DNA from: Roseococcus sp.
Lineage (GTDB): Bacteria > Pseudomonadota > Alphaproteobacteria > Acetobacterales > Acetobacteraceae
DNA: 64,000 bases
Direction: 5' to 3'
NCBI GenBank assembly: GCA_026414745.1
Contig: JAOAIK010000037.1
Location: 122,786-186,785 of the forward strand
In this document: positions 37,485 to 46,851 of the stretch, in pieces
Layout: each line of letters begins with the position of its first letter
Position numbering within the stretch: position 1 is the first letter of the stretch
Notes under the pieces: model-generated
The model's database searches: none
The model's input: only the letters and a program-made list of their open reading frames with translations
Told to the model about the DNA's origin: nothing
Translations under genes and position numbers: made by a program

Positions 37485-38240
37485 ATGCGCATCGCCTTCC
37501 TCGCCGCGCAGACCGAGGCCGCCCAGCAGGCGCGCGAGCGGCTGGTGGCGCGCTACGGCGATTGCCCGCCGGGGGAGGCGGATGTCATCGTCGCCCTGGG
37601 GGGCGACGGGATGATGCTGGAGACGCAGCACCGCTTCCTCGGGCGCAACCCGCCCGTCTATGGCATGAACCGCGGCAGCGTGGGCTTCCTCATGAACGAC
37701 TACCGCGAGGAGGACCTGCCCGCCCGCCTCGCCGCCGCCCAGGCCGCGCGGGTGCATCCCTTGCGGATGCGGGCGCACAGCGCCACCGGCACCCATGCGG
37801 CGCTGGCGATCAACGAGGTCTCGCTGCTGCGCGAGACGCGCCAGGCGGCGAAGCTGCGCATCATCGTGGACGGCAAGGTGCGGCTGCCGGAGCTGATCTG
37901 CGACGGCGTGCTGGTGAGCACGCCCGCGGGCAGCACCGCCTACAACCTCTCGGCGCACGGGCCGATCGTGCCGCTGGACGCGAAGCTGCTGCCGCTCACG
38001 CCCATCTCGGCCTTCCGGCCGCGGCGCTGGCGCGGCGCGCTGCTGCCCAGCACGGCGCGGGTGGTGTTCGAGGTGCTGGAGCCGGACAAGCGCCCCGTCT
38101 CCGCCACCGCCGACTACACCGAGGTGCGCGACGTGCGCCGGGTGGAGGTGCGCGAGGACCCCTCCATCACCCTGACCATGCTCTTCGACCCCGACCACAG
38201 CCTGTCGGAGCGGATCATCGCCGAGCAGTTCACGGTCTGA
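37485..38240 (+). CDS. nadK: NAD kinase
   Basis: A 251-residue short-type NAD kinase that makes NADP. It has the GGDG loop ([15 protein letters not shown]) near residue 33, [24 protein letters not shown] and [20 protein letters not shown] near 150. The N-terminus is compact, as in other alphaproteobacterial NadK. The start lies 2 nt downstream of the nitrilase stop. It is convergent with the chemoreceptor pseudogene, 26 nt apart. Confidence 0.95.
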   Translation: MRIAFLAAQTEAAQQARERLVARYGDCPPGEADVIVALGGDGMMLETQHRFLGRNPPVYGMNRGSVGFLMNDYREEDLPARLAAAQAARVHPLRMRAHSATGTHAALAINEVSLLRETRQAAKLRIIVDGKVRLPELICDGVLVSTPAGSTAYNLSAHGPIVPLDAKLLPLTPISAFRPRRWRGALLPSTARVVFEVLEPDKRPVSATADYTEVRDVRRVEVREDPSITLTMLFDPDHSLSERIIAEQFTV

Positions 38241-38266
38241 GCCACACGGCGGCAGGGGGCGGCGCG

Positions 38267-40351
38267 TCAGGCCGCCTTCACCTCCGCGAGGAAGCGCGCG
38301 ACCTCCGCCTGGGTGGAGGCGGCATGGCGCGACAGCTCTCCCGCCGCCTCGCGCACCTGGCCCGCGGCGCCGGCCGTGCTGCCGGCCAGCTCGCTCACGA
38401 TGGTGATGCTGCCCGCCACCTGGCGCGTGCCCGATGCGACCTCCTGCACGCTGCCGCTGATGGCGCGCGTGGCCTCCTCCTGCTGCTGGACGGAGGCGGC
38501 AATGGCGTTGCTGATCTCGCTGACTTTGCCCACCGTGCCGGCGAGGCCGCGGATGGCTTCCACCGCGTCCTTGGTCGCGGTCTGGATCTGACCGATCTGC
38601 GCGCCGATCTCCTCCGTGGCCTTCGCGGTCTGCTCGGCCAGCGTCTTCACCTCGCCGGCCACCACGGCGAAGCCCTTGCCGGCCTCGCCCGCCCGCGCCG
38701 CCTCGATCGTGGCGTTGAGCGCGAGGAGGTTGGTCTGCGCCGCGATCTGGCGGATCAGCGTCACCACCTCGGTGATGCGCGCCGCGCCGGCCGCGAGCTC
38801 GCGCACCAGGCCGTCGGTGCGCTGGCTCTCGGCCACCGCGGCGTCCACCACTTGGCGGGACTGGGCGATCTGGCAGGCGATCTCGGCGATGGAGGCGGCC
38901 AGCTCTTCGGCGCTGCCGGCCACGCTCTCGATGCCGGCTCGGCTGGTTTCGGCGGCGCGCGCGATGGCCCCGGCCTCGGCCTCGCTGCGCTCGGCCGTGC
39001 CCGTCATGACGGCGGCGTTGGCCTCCAGCTCCTGCGAGGCGGCGGCCAGCGCGGCGATCAGCTCGCCCACCCGGGCCTCGAAGCCCGCGGCGGCCGCGCT
39101 GAGCGTCTCGGCGCGCGCGAGGCGGGCCGACTGCGCGGCCGCCTGCTCCTCGGCCAGCCGCTGCGCGGCGATCAGCCCGTCCTTGAAGTTCTGCAGGGCG
39201 CGGGCGATGGCGCCGATCTCGTTCGGCCGCTCGCAGTCGGGGATCTCCACCGCGAGGTCGCGCGCGGCGAGGCGGTCCATCGCGACGGTGGCGCGCGCCA
39301 GCGGGCGCAGCAGCAGGCGCTGCACCGAGACCAGCCCGCCGGCCACCAGCAGCAGCGCGCCCAGCAGCAGCGCCGCCCCCGCGGCGAAGCCCCAGGCGGC
39401 CCGGGCCGCGCCCGCCTTGGCATGCGCCACCAGCGCCTCGAAGGCTGCCTCGGGCACGCGGTTGAGCAGCGAGAGCCCGGCGATCTGCGGGTTGCGGAAG
39501 GCGTTGTGGTCCATCCCGGCGCGCTCGCCGCGCAGAAGCCCGGGCAGCAACTGCGCGCGCGTGGTCGCGAGATCGCCGGTCACGACCGGGGTGGCGGCCG
39601 CCATCGCCTCGCGGAGCACGGGCGGGGCGGCGGGGGCGGCAGCCAGGAGGCGCGCCCAGGCGCCCTCCGCCTGGCCCTGCGCGCGCAGCGCGGCGATGGA
39701 CTGCTCGGGCGTCCAGCCGCGGCCGGCGCCGATCGCGCTTGAGATTGCCAACATCACTTCGCCCACCGCGCTGCGCACGGTCCAGCCGTCGCGCCGCATG
39801 GCGATGAGCTTGTCCACGGCGGGATCGGCCCCGAGGGCGAGGTTCTCCACCCCCTCCGTGATGGCGAGGAGGTTGGAGACATGCGCGAGGCTCATCTCGG
39901 CCCAGCGCCGGGCCAGATCCTACGGGCGCTGCTCGCGCGGCAGGCGCAGGGCGGCGTCCACCGCGGCGCGCAGCTCCACCACGGGGGCGAGGCTCGCCTC
40001 CAGTTGGCGGGCCTTCTCCGTCAGCCCCATCCCGCGCAGCCCGGCCAGGGCGGCGGTGGTGGCGGCCTCGGCCTCGGCGCGGCGGGGGCGGATGCGGCTG
40101 CCCTCCGGGTCGGGGGCGGGCGCGGCCAGCGCCGTCATTGCCTCGCCCCGCTCCAGCCGGGTGGCGGCGGCGGCGCGGAACAGCTCCCGCCCGGCCTCGG
40201 CCATCTTCACGACGCGCTCGGCCTCGGCGTGGCGCGACCAGCCGCGCCAGGCGAGGTCGGTGGCAAAGGCGAGGAGGAAGAGGGCAAGCACGCCCATCAC
40301 ACATCCAAGCAGCGCGCGGATGGAGAGGGCTTCGAGGGTGCGGCGGAGCAT
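38267..40351 (-). pseudogene. Methyl-accepting chemotaxis protein interrupted by an in-frame amber codon
   Basis: A chemoreceptor of about 694 codons split by TAG at 39922-39920 (codon 144). The 5' part (40351-39923) encodes TM1 and the first half of a periplasmic helical sensor ending LPREQRP. The same frame continues after the stop as [20 protein letters not shown], then TM2 ([18 protein letters not shown]), a HAMP domain and a full signalling hairpin with [24 protein letters not shown]. No frameshift is involved; a single C-to-T change (CAG to TAG) would explain it. The distal part could restart at ATG 39895 but would lack TM1. A sequencing error is the alternative. No NWETF-type CheR-binding tail is present. 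Confidence 0.8.
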
Positions 40352-40466
40352 GGGCGGCAGCGGGCCTAAAGGGAGGAGCCGGGGCCTTGCCGCGTATCAG
40401 CCGTGTCTTACCCTCGTCTTGAGGCCCGGCCCACGCCGCCGCCGTCCATGACACCGCGCGGCCACG

Positions 40467-40502
40467 AAAAAGCCGGCCGCGGCGGACGCCGGGCCGGCCT
40501 TC
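40467..40502 (-). terminator. Rho-independent terminator after alpha/beta hydrolase gene
   Basis: On the minus strand AAGGCCGGCC-CGGC, a 4-nt loop and GCCG-C-GGCCGGC form a long stem with one bulge, followed directly by TTTTT. It begins about 30 nt after the hydrolase stop at 40530 and would also insulate the chemoreceptor gene downstream. Confidence 0.8.
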
Positions 40503-40529
40503 CCGCGGGCTGCGCGCAGCGGGTGGCGC

Positions 40530-41198
40530 TCAGTCGGCCGCCAGCGCCCGGCGGTTGCGGTTGAGCACCGAGAGCACATGATCCTCGGCCATGGCGGAGA
40601 GCGTCTCCACCTGCTCGGGCGTGAACACGTGGCCCGCACCCGGAATGGTGCGGAAGTCGATGGAGACGCCCTTCTGGGTGTTCAGCTTGTCCACCAGCTT
40701 TTGCACGCTGTTGAGCGGCACGAGCTCGTCCTCCTCGCCATGCAGGATCATGCCCGAGCAGGGGCAGGGCGCGAGGAAGCCGAAATCGTAATGGCTCGCC
40801 GGGGCGCTGATGGAGACGAAGCCCCCCATCTCCGGCCGGCGCATGAGGAGCTGCATGCCGACATAGGCGCCGAAGGAATAGCCGGCGACCCAGAGCATGG
40901 AGGCGTTGGGATTCACCGCCTGCAGGAAATCGAGCGCCGCGGCGGCGTCGCTGATCTCGCCAATGCCGCCGTCATACCGCCCCTGGGACTTGCCCACGCC
41001 GCGGAAATTGAAGCGGAGCACCGAGAAGCCCATGGCCTGGAAGCGGCCATAGAGGCTGTGGACCACCCGGTTGTTCATGGTCCCGCCATGCAGCGGGTGG
41101 GGATGCAGCAGCAGGGCGACGGGAGCATTGGGGCGCTTCGCGTGGTGGTAGCGCCCCTCGAGGCGGCCATCCGGCCCGGCGAACATGACTTCAGGCAT
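40530..41198 (-). CDS. Alpha/beta hydrolase (COG2945-type)
   Basis: A 222-residue hydrolase of the short COG2945 type. LLLHPHPLHGGTMNNRVVHSL near residue 25 holds the oxyanion region, FNFRGVGKSQG follows, the nucleophile elbow is VAGYSFGAYVG near 107, the acid is in HGEEDELVP and the histidine in PGAGHVF near the end. ATG 41198 follows AAGGA; the frame is open upstream but the extra residues are low-complexity. Substrate is unknown. It is monocistronic, with an intrinsic terminator. Confidence 0.88.
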   Translation of the reverse strand: MPEVMFAGPDGRLEGRYHHAKRPNAPVALLLHPHPLHGGTMNNRVVHSLYGRFQAMGFSVLRFNFRGVGKSQGRYDGGIGEISDAAAALDFLQAVNPNASMLWVAGYSFGAYVGMQLLMRRPEMGGFVSISAPASHYDFGFLAPCPCSGMILHGEEDELVPLNSVQKLVDKLNTQKGVSIDFRTIPGAGHVFTPEQVETLSAMAEDHVLSVLNRNRRALAAD

Positions 41199-41523
41199 TT
41201 CGTCCTTGCGTCCGTCTCTGTCTTGGGCGCGCCCGGCAGCGCCGGCCGCGCCGATCTTCCGCTGGGCCGACAGCCGGCCGGCCGCACGCCGCACCCGCCC
41301 GGTCCATGCCACGCAACGCAGCCGCCGCCCGCCACGCCATCGGGGATCGCCGCGACACGCAGGTGCCCTGGCGATCGACCCGCATCATGCCGGCAGAACG
41401 AGAGGATGATGACCGCGTGCCCCGCACCGCCCGGGCGCGAAGCGGCGCGCACTATACGCAGCCGAACCCGGTTTTCATAAATGATTCGCCGCGGCGGATG
41501 CATGGCAGCCTTCTTTCTGGCGC

Positions 41524-41620
41524 ATGACAGCCCGCGCAAGGCCTCCCTCGCGCGATGACAGCCGCGGATTTCTCCCCACTTGCGGGACGAGTTGCGACAT
41601 AGTGTCGAAGATCCCCGACA
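41524..41620 (+). promoter_or_regulatory. Repeat-rich control region upstream of the Rrf2 gene
   Basis: The 498-nt gap 41199-41696 holds no credible gene. Its right half has a direct repeat ATGACAGCC at 41524 and 41555 (31 nt apart), a perfect palindrome CGACA-TAG-TGTCG at 41595-41607, and an overlapping TGTC-N10-GACA at 41603-41620. The shared half-site is GACA/TGTC. The region ends about 76 nt before the Rrf2 start. A relatively AT-rich stretch at about 41446-41485 may contain the promoter of the divergent hydrolase (TATAGT read on the minus strand). Confidence 0.4.
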
Positions 41621-41696
41621 CCGGCGGGGCAGGTGATTCGGGGTACAGGGGCTTGGCCGCCTCTGCCGGCGCCCTCTGCGTGTGAAGGTTGAAGTC

Positions 41697-42182
41697 ATGC
41701 GCCTCTCCACTCGCGGCCGCTATGCGGTCATGGCGATGGTCGAACTGGCCGCGCGTCAGCACGCGCTCCCGCCACCCGCGCCGGGCAAGGCGAGCCCTCC
41801 GGTGAGCCTGGCCGAGATCGCGGCGGCGCAGATGCTCTCTCTCGCCTATCTCGAACAGCTCTTCGGTCCGCTGCGCCGCGCCGGGCTCGTGGCCTCCGCG
41901 CGCGGCCCGGGCGGCGGCTACCGCCTGGCCCGTCCGGCACGGGAGATCGCCATCGCCGCCATCGTGGACGCGGTGGACGAACCGATCCGCGCCACCCGCT
42001 GCGAGGACGGCGCGCCCGGCTGCCTCGCCGGCCGCCGCTGCCTGACCCATGACCTCTGGGCGGAGCTCGGCGAGCAGATCCGCCTTTTTCTCGACGGGCT
42101 GACACTGGAAGACGTGGTGCGCGGGCGGGTGCTCGGCCGCGCGGCCAGCCCGCTGCCGGCGGAGGAATGGAGCAAGAGCTGA
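41697..42182 (+). CDS. Rrf2-family transcriptional regulator (IscR-like)
   Basis: A 161-residue winged-helix regulator. It begins MRLSTRGRYAVMAMVELAARQ, has the recognition helix region LAEIAAAQMLSLAYLEQLFGPLRRAGLV (two blocks) and the three Fe-S cysteines in RCEDGAPGC and GRRC (C-x6-C-x5-C) near residues 101-114. IscR-type proteins use a 2Fe-2S cluster to control Fe-S assembly genes, often repressing their own operon. It is followed by two cysteine desulfurases, which supports an IscR-like role. ATG 41697 is preferred over GTG 41682. Confidence 0.9.
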   Translation: MRLSTRGRYAVMAMVELAARQHALPPPAPGKASPPVSLAEIAAAQMLSLAYLEQLFGPLRRAGLVASARGPGGGYRLARPAREIAIAAIVDAVDEPIRATRCEDGAPGCLAGRRCLTHDLWAELGEQIRLFLDGLTLEDVVRGRVLGRAASPLPAEEWSKS

Positions 42183-43303
42183 CCGCGTCCCGCCTCGCGC
42201 GGCGCATGCCGGCGGGCCTCTACCTCGACGCCAACGCCACCGAGCCGCTGCGCCCCGAAGCGCGGGCCGCGCTGCTCGAGGCGCTCGACCTCGGGGGCAA
42301 TCCTTCCTCCGTCCATGCCGCGGGGCGGGCCGCCCGCGCCCTGCTGGAGCGCGCCCGCGCCGCCATCGCCGCCCGGGCGGGCGCTGGTCCGGGGGAGGTG
42401 GTGTTCACCTCGGGCGGCACCGAGGCCAACGCGCTGGCCCTGCATGCGCTCGGCCAGGGCCGGCGCATCCTGGCGGGCGCGACCGAGCACGCCGCCGTGC
42501 GCGCCGCCGCGCCGGCGGCCGAGACGCTTCCCGTGCATGGCGATGGCAGGCTGGCGCTGGAGGCGCTGGAGGCGGCGCTGCGCGCCGGCCCCCCCGCCCT
42601 GGTCTGCGCCATGGCCGCCAACAACGAGACGGGGGTGCGCCACCCTCTGCCCGAGATCGCCGCCCTCTGCGCCGCCCATGGCGCGCTGCTGCATGTGGAC
42701 GCGGTGCAGGCGGCGCGCGAGGGGCCGCTGCCGGCCGCCGATTCCCTCGCCCTCTCGGCGCACAAGCTGGGCGGCCCGCCGGGCGCGGGGGCCTTGCTGC
42801 TCCGCCCCGGCCTGCCCTGCCCGCCCCTGTTCGCGGGCGGTGGGCAGGAGCGCGGCCGACGCGGCGGGACCGAGGCGCTGCCCGCGCTCGCCGGCTTCGC
42901 CGCCGTGATCGACCTGCCCTATGAGGCGGCGCGCCTCGCCGCGCTGCGCGACGCCATCGAGGCAGGGGTGCGCGCCTTCGCCCCCGAGGCGGTGATCGCG
43001 GGGGCGGGCGCGCCCCGCCTGCCCAACACCAGCCTCGTCATCCTGCCCGGCGTGCCGGCCGAGACGCAGGTGATCGCGCTCGACCTCGCCGGGGTGCGCG
43101 TCTCCGCCGGGGCGGCCTGCTCCTCGGGCCGGGTGGCGCGCTCGCATGTGCTGGAGGCAATGGGCTTCGGCGCCGATGCCGGCTGCGGGATCCGCGTCTC
43201 CCTGCCCTGGAACGCGCCGCCGGACGCGGCCGACCGCTTCCTCGTCGCCTGGCGGGAGATGCGCGCGCGCCTCTCGTCACGGCGCGAGCGTCGCGCCACA
43301 TAG
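42167..43303 (+). CDS. Cysteine desulfurase family protein, divergent copy
   Basis: A 378-residue NifS/IscS-type PLP enzyme. LYLDANATEPLRPEA, TSGGTEANALALHALG, NNETGVRHPLPEI, the PLP lysine in LSAHKLGGPPG near residue 205, and the active-site loop GAACSSGRVARSHVL with the persulfide cysteine near 318 are all present. It removes sulfur from cysteine. Compared with the following copy the loops are shorter and ANATEPL replaces the usual HHATTPL. The start overlaps the Rrf2 stop by 16 nt; ATG 42206 is an alternative. Confidence 0.9.
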   Translation: MEQELTASRLARRMPAGLYLDANATEPLRPEARAALLEALDLGGNPSSVHAAGRAARALLERARAAIAARAGAGPGEVVFTSGGTEANALALHALGQGRRILAGATEHAAVRAAAPAAETLPVHGDGRLALEALEAALRAGPPALVCAMAANNETGVRHPLPEIAALCAAHGALLHVDAVQAAREGPLPAADSLALSAHKLGGPPGAGALLLRPGLPCPPLFAGGGQERGRRGGTEALPALAGFAAVIDLPYEAARLAALRDAIEAGVRAFAPEAVIAGAGAPRLPNTSLVILPGVPAETQVIALDLAGVRVSAGAACSSGRVARSHVLEAMGFGADAGCGIRVSLPWNAPPDAADRFLVAWREMRARLSSRRERRAT

Positions 43304-43308
43304 GGCCC

Positions 43309-44481
43309 ATGCGCCCGAACCGGCCCATCTATCTCGATCACCACGCCACCACGCCGCTCGATCCGCGGGTGCTCGCCGCCATGCGCCCCTGGTGGGAGGA
43401 GAATTTCGCCAACCCCCACAGCGTCGAGCACGCCATGGGCCGCGCCGCGGAGGCCGCGGTGGAGGCGGCCCGCGCCCATGTGGCCGCACTGGTCGGCGCC
43501 GACCCGCGCGAGATCCTGTTCACCTCCGGCGCCACGGAGAGCAACAACCTCGCCATCAAGGGCGCGGCGCGCTTCGCCGGCGCGGGGGACAGGCGGCGGG
43601 TGATCACGCTCGCGACAGAGCACAAATGCGTGCTCGAGAGCGTGCGCGACCTCGCCGCCGAGGGATTCGAGCCCGTGGTGCTGCCCGTGCGGGGCGACGG
43701 GCTGCTCGACCTCGCGGCGCTGGAGGAGGCGCTCGCCGTCCCCACCCTCCTCGTCTCCGTCATGGCGGTGAACAACGAGACGGGCGTGGTGCAGGACCTT
43801 GCGGCCATCGGCGCGCTGGCCAAGGCGCATGGCGCGCTCTTCCACACCGACGCGGCGCAGGCGGCAGGGCGCATCCCGCTCGATGTGGAGGCGATCGGGG
43901 CCGATCTGCTTTCGCTGTCCGGTCACAAGATGTACGGGCCCAAGGGAATCGGCGCGCTCTATGTCCGCCGCCGGCCGCGGGTGCGCCTCGCCCCCCTCTT
44001 CTCCGGCGGCGGGCAGGAGCGGGGGCTGCGCTCGGGCACCCTGCCCGCGCCGCTCGTCGTGGGGCTGGGCGAGGCGGCGCGCATCGCCGCCGCCGAGGGC
44101 GCGCTGGATGCGGGGCGCATCGCCGGCCAGCGGCAGATCCTGCTCGAGGGGCTCATGGCCGCGATCCCCGGGCTGCGCGTGAACGGCGCCTGGGAGCAGC
44201 GGGTGACGGGCAATCTCAATCTCACCTTCCCCCGGGTGCGGGCGGCCGAGCTGCTGGCGGAGCTGCCGGAGGTGATGCTCTCCACCGGCTCGGCCTGCAG
44301 CTCGGCTGAGATCGCGCCCTCGCATGTCCTGACCGCGATGGGCGTGCCGCCGGAGGAGTGCCTGCGCACCTTGCGGATCGGCCTCGGCCGCTTTACCTCG
44401 CCGGCGGAGGCGCAACAGGCCGCCGCCCTGATCGGCGCAGCCTGGCGGCGTCTCGCCTCCACCCCAGCGGCCGCGGAGTAG
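43309..44481 (+). CDS. iscS: Cysteine desulfurase (IscS type)
   Basis: A 390-residue group I cysteine desulfurase. It has IYLDHHATTPLDPRVLAAM, FTSGATESNNLAIKG, ATEHKCVLES, the PLP lysine in LSGHKMYGPKGIGAL near residue 207, and STGSACSSAEIAPSHVL with the catalytic cysteine near 328. It supplies persulfide sulfur for Fe-S clusters, thiolation of tRNA by MnmA (encoded 1.1 kb downstream) and thiamin. It follows a second desulfurase after 5 nt, and no IscU, IscA or Hsc genes follow. Confidence 0.94.
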   Translation: MRPNRPIYLDHHATTPLDPRVLAAMRPWWEENFANPHSVEHAMGRAAEAAVEAARAHVAALVGADPREILFTSGATESNNLAIKGAARFAGAGDRRRVITLATEHKCVLESVRDLAAEGFEPVVLPVRGDGLLDLAALEEALAVPTLLVSVMAVNNETGVVQDLAAIGALAKAHGALFHTDAAQAAGRIPLDVEAIGADLLSLSGHKMYGPKGIGALYVRRRPRVRLAPLFSGGGQERGLRSGTLPAPLVVGLGEAARIAAAEGALDAGRIAGQRQILLEGLMAAIPGLRVNGAWEQRVTGNLNLTFPRVRAAELLAELPEVMLSTGSACSSAEIAPSHVLTAMGVPPEECLRTLRIGLGRFTSPAEAQQAAALIGAAWRRLASTPAAAE

Positions 44482-44490
44482 CCCTCGTCC

Positions 44491-44820
44491 ATGCCCAAGA
44501 TGACCTTCATCGAACGCGACGGCACGCGCCGCGAGGTGGAGGCGCCGCTCGGCCTGTCCGTGCTCGAGATCGCGCACCGCCACGGGGTGGACATCGAAGG
44601 CGCCTGCGAAGGCAGCCTCGCTTGCTCCACCTGCCATGTCATCGTGGACCCGGCCTGGTACGGCAAGCTGGTCGAACCGACCGAGGACGAGGAGGATATG
44701 CTCGACCTCGCCTTCGACCTGCAGGAGACCAGCCGGCTCGGCTGCCAGATCATCATGACCGAGGCGCTGGACGGGCTGGTGGTGAAGCTGCCGGCGGGCA
44801 GCCGCAATGCCGGCGGCTGA
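44491..44820 (+). CDS. fdx: 2Fe-2S ferredoxin (adrenodoxin/Isc type)
   Basis: A 109-residue ferredoxin. The cluster ligands are in [10 protein letters not shown] (near residues 39-48) and in the later [12 protein letters not shown] (near 85), the vertebrate-adrenodoxin/Fdx pattern rather than the plant type. In ISC operons Fdx delivers electrons for cluster formation on the scaffold. It lies 9 nt after iscS and overlaps tenA by 14 nt, so the four genes from Rrf2 to fdx plus tenA form one tight unit. Confidence 0.94.
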   Translation: MPKMTFIERDGTRREVEAPLGLSVLEIAHRHGVDIEGACEGSLACSTCHVIVDPAWYGKLVEPTEDEEDMLDLAFDLQETSRLGCQIIMTEALDGLVVKLPAGSRNAGG

Positions 44821-45517
44821 CGCGCTGCCCTCCCCGCTCGCCTTCGGCCGCGAGGGCGGGCTGTTCCGCCGCCTGCGCGACGCCGCGGGCGCGGACTGGA
44901 CAGGCTACACCTGGCATCCCTTCGTGCGGCAGCTCTCGGCCGGCACCCTGCCGCTCGCGGCCTTCCGCCACTACCTGATCCAGGACTACCTCTTCCTCAT
45001 CCACTTCGCCCGCGCCAAGGCGCTGGCGGTGGTGAAGGGCGAGAGCCTCGCCGCCATGCGCGAAAAGGCCGCCGCTGTGCTCGCCATCCTCGACGAAACC
45101 AAGCTGCACCTGAAGTACTGCGCCGAATGGGGCCTGTCGGAGGGCGAGGTGGTCGCGGTGCCCGAGACCGCCGAGACGGTGAGCTATACGCGCTGGGTGC
45201 TCGACCGCGGCCTCGCCGGCGACATCCTCGACCTCGAGGTGGCCCTCGCCCCCTGCACGGTGGGCTATGGCGAGGTGGCGCGGCGCATCATGGCCGATCC
45301 GGCCCGCAAGGCGCAGGGCAACCCCTACCAGTCCTGGATCGACACCTACGCCGCCCCCGACTACCAGGCCCTGGCCGAGGCGGCGGCGGCGCGCATTGAC
45401 GCCCTGGGCGAGAGCCATGGGGGGGAGGCGCGCTTCGAGAGGCTCGCGCGCGACTTCGCCGAGGCGGCGCGGCTCGAGCAGGCCTTCTGGCAGCAGGGGC
45501 TGGACGCGGCGCGATGA
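44807..45517 (+). CDS. tenA: TenA-family aminopyrimidine aminohydrolase (thiaminase II)
   Basis: A 236-residue helical TenA protein that salvages pyrimidine moieties of degraded thiamin. Typical blocks are [28 protein letters not shown] near residue 38 (two parts), the [11 protein letters not shown] block with the active cysteine near 148, [11 protein letters not shown], and the C-terminal EQAFWQQGL with the catalytic glutamate. It is coupled to fdx by a 14-nt overlap; the link between an Fe-S block and thiamin salvage may reflect sulfur or oxidative-stress metabolism. Confidence 0.92.
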   Translation: MPAADALPSPLAFGREGGLFRRLRDAAGADWTGYTWHPFVRQLSAGTLPLAAFRHYLIQDYLFLIHFARAKALAVVKGESLAAMREKAAAVLAILDETKLHLKYCAEWGLSEGEVVAVPETAETVSYTRWVLDRGLAGDILDLEVALAPCTVGYGEVARRIMADPARKAQGNPYQSWIDTYAAPDYQALAEAAAARIDALGESHGGEARFERLARDFAEAARLEQAFWQQGLDAAR

Positions 45518-45562
45518 GCCTCACCCCATGAAGCCCGCGATGCGGCCTTCACGGGGGCCCCG

Positions 45563-46675
45563 ATGAGAATCCTCGTCGCCATGTCGGGCGGCGTGGATTC
45601 CTCCGTGGTCGCCGGCCTGCTGCGCGAGCAGGGCCATGAGGTGATCGGCGCCACGCTGCAGCTCTACGACCACGGCGCCGCCGTGGCCCGCAAGGGCGCC
45701 TGCTGCGCGGGGCAGGACATCCACGACGCGCGCAACGTCGCGGCCCATCTGGGCATTCCCCACTACGTGCTCGACCGCGAGGCGCGCTTCCGCCGCGCCG
45801 TGATCGAGCCCTTCGCCGACGCCTATGCCCGCGGCGAGACGCCCATCCCCTGCATTGCCTGCAACCAGACGGTGAAGTTCCAGGATCTGGTGGAGCTGGC
45901 CGAGGATCTGGGCTGCGACGCGCTGGCCACCGGCCATTACGCGCGCCGCCTGGACGGGCCCGCCGGCCCCGAGCTGCACCGCGCGGCCGATGCGGCGCGC
46001 GACCAGTCCTATTTCCTGGCCATGACCACGCCCGCGCAGCTCGCGCGCGTGCTGTTCCCGCTCGGCGGCATGGCGAGCAAGGCCGAGGTGCGCGCCGAGG
46101 CCGCCCGGCTCGGCCTGCCGGTGGCGGAGAAGCCCGACAGCCAGGACATCTGCTTCGTGCCCGAGGGCGACCACGCCGAGCTGGTCGGCCGGCTGCGCCC
46201 GGAGGCCCTGGCGCCGGGCGAGATCGTCGATCTGCAGGGCCGGGTCCTCGGCACGCATCGCGGCCTTGCGCGCTACACGGTGGGTCAGGGACGGGGGCTT
46301 GGCATCGGCGGGGGCGAGCGCCTCTTCGTCGCCGCGCTGGACGCGGCGCGCCGGCGCGTGGTGGTGGGGCCGCGCGCGGCGCTGCCCGTGCCGCGGGTGC
46401 AGGTGGGCGCGGTGAACTGGCTGATCGCCCCGCCCGAGGGCCCGCTGCGCGTCACCGTGAAGCTGCGGGGGCGCGAGCAGCCCCAGCCGATGACCGCGGA
46501 ATGGAACGGCGACACGCTGATCCTGACGCCCGATGAGCCGGCCATCGCCGCGCCGGGCCAGGCGGCGGTTCTCTACCAGGGCACGCGCGTGCTGGCGGGA
46601 GGCACGATCCGCTCCGCGCCGCGAGGCGCCTGGGCGCGCGCCGAACATGTTGACCCTGCCGCGCCCGCGGCCTAA
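45563..46675 (+). CDS. mnmA: tRNA-specific 2-thiouridylase MnmA
   Basis: A 370-residue enzyme that thiolates U34 of Glu, Gln and Lys tRNAs with sulfur from IscS. The PP-loop [15 protein letters not shown] is at residues 6-20; the catalytic cysteines are in [11 protein letters not shown] near 97 and [11 protein letters not shown] near 195, and [13 protein letters not shown] [13 protein letters not shown] is near 235. It is 45 nt downstream of tenA and probably belongs to the same sulfur-transfer transcript. Confidence 0.96.
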   Translation: MRILVAMSGGVDSSVVAGLLREQGHEVIGATLQLYDHGAAVARKGACCAGQDIHDARNVAAHLGIPHYVLDREARFRRAVIEPFADAYARGETPIPCIACNQTVKFQDLVELAEDLGCDALATGHYARRLDGPAGPELHRAADAARDQSYFLAMTTPAQLARVLFPLGGMASKAEVRAEAARLGLPVAEKPDSQDICFVPEGDHAELVGRLRPEALAPGEIVDLQGRVLGTHRGLARYTVGQGRGLGIGGGERLFVAALDAARRRVVVGPRAALPVPRVQVGAVNWLIAPPEGPLRVTVKLRGREQPQPMTAEWNGDTLILTPDEPAIAAPGQAAVLYQGTRVLAGGTIRSAPRGAWARAEHVDPAAPAA

Positions 46676-46701
46676 ACCGCGCGGGACCGTGTCGGCTCCG
46701 T

Positions 46702-46778
46702 GGTGGTGTAGCTCAGCTGGTTAGAGCACGGCACTCATAATGCCGGGGTCGGCGGTTCAAGTCCGCCCACCACTACCA
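46702..46778 (+). tRNA. tRNA-Met (CAT), probably elongator
   Basis: A 77-nt cloverleaf. The acceptor GGTGGTG pairs with CACCACT (terminal G-U), D-arm GCTC/GAGC, anticodon arm GGCA-CTCATAA-TGCC with anticodon CAT, T-arm GGCGG-TTCAAGT-CCGCC, then discriminator A and an encoded CCA. It lacks the three G-C pairs next to the anticodon loop and the C1-A72 mismatch of initiator tRNA. An isoleucine tRNA with lysidine-modified CAT cannot be excluded by sequence alone. Confidence 0.93.
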
Positions 46779-46851
46779 TCCCCCCGTCCCCCCCACGGCT
46801 CCGCTTGCGCTCGACCGCCTCGCGCCTGAAGCTGCGCGGGAGGAGAGACCC

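Noticed and set aside
39920..39922. TAG as pyrrolysine or selenocysteine-type recoding in the chemoreceptor
   Set aside because: TAG is not a selenocysteine codon, no pyrrolysine genes are visible and chemoreceptors have no such residue there; a nonsense mutation is simpler.
41199..41696. Short open frames in the gap before the Rrf2 gene
   Set aside because: Translations are Arg/Ala-rich or patternless, lack ribosome-binding sites and overlap likely promoter repeats.
46702..46778. The CAT tRNA as initiator tRNA-fMet
   Set aside because: It has a paired G1-U72 and lacks the three consecutive G-C pairs in the anticodon stem.
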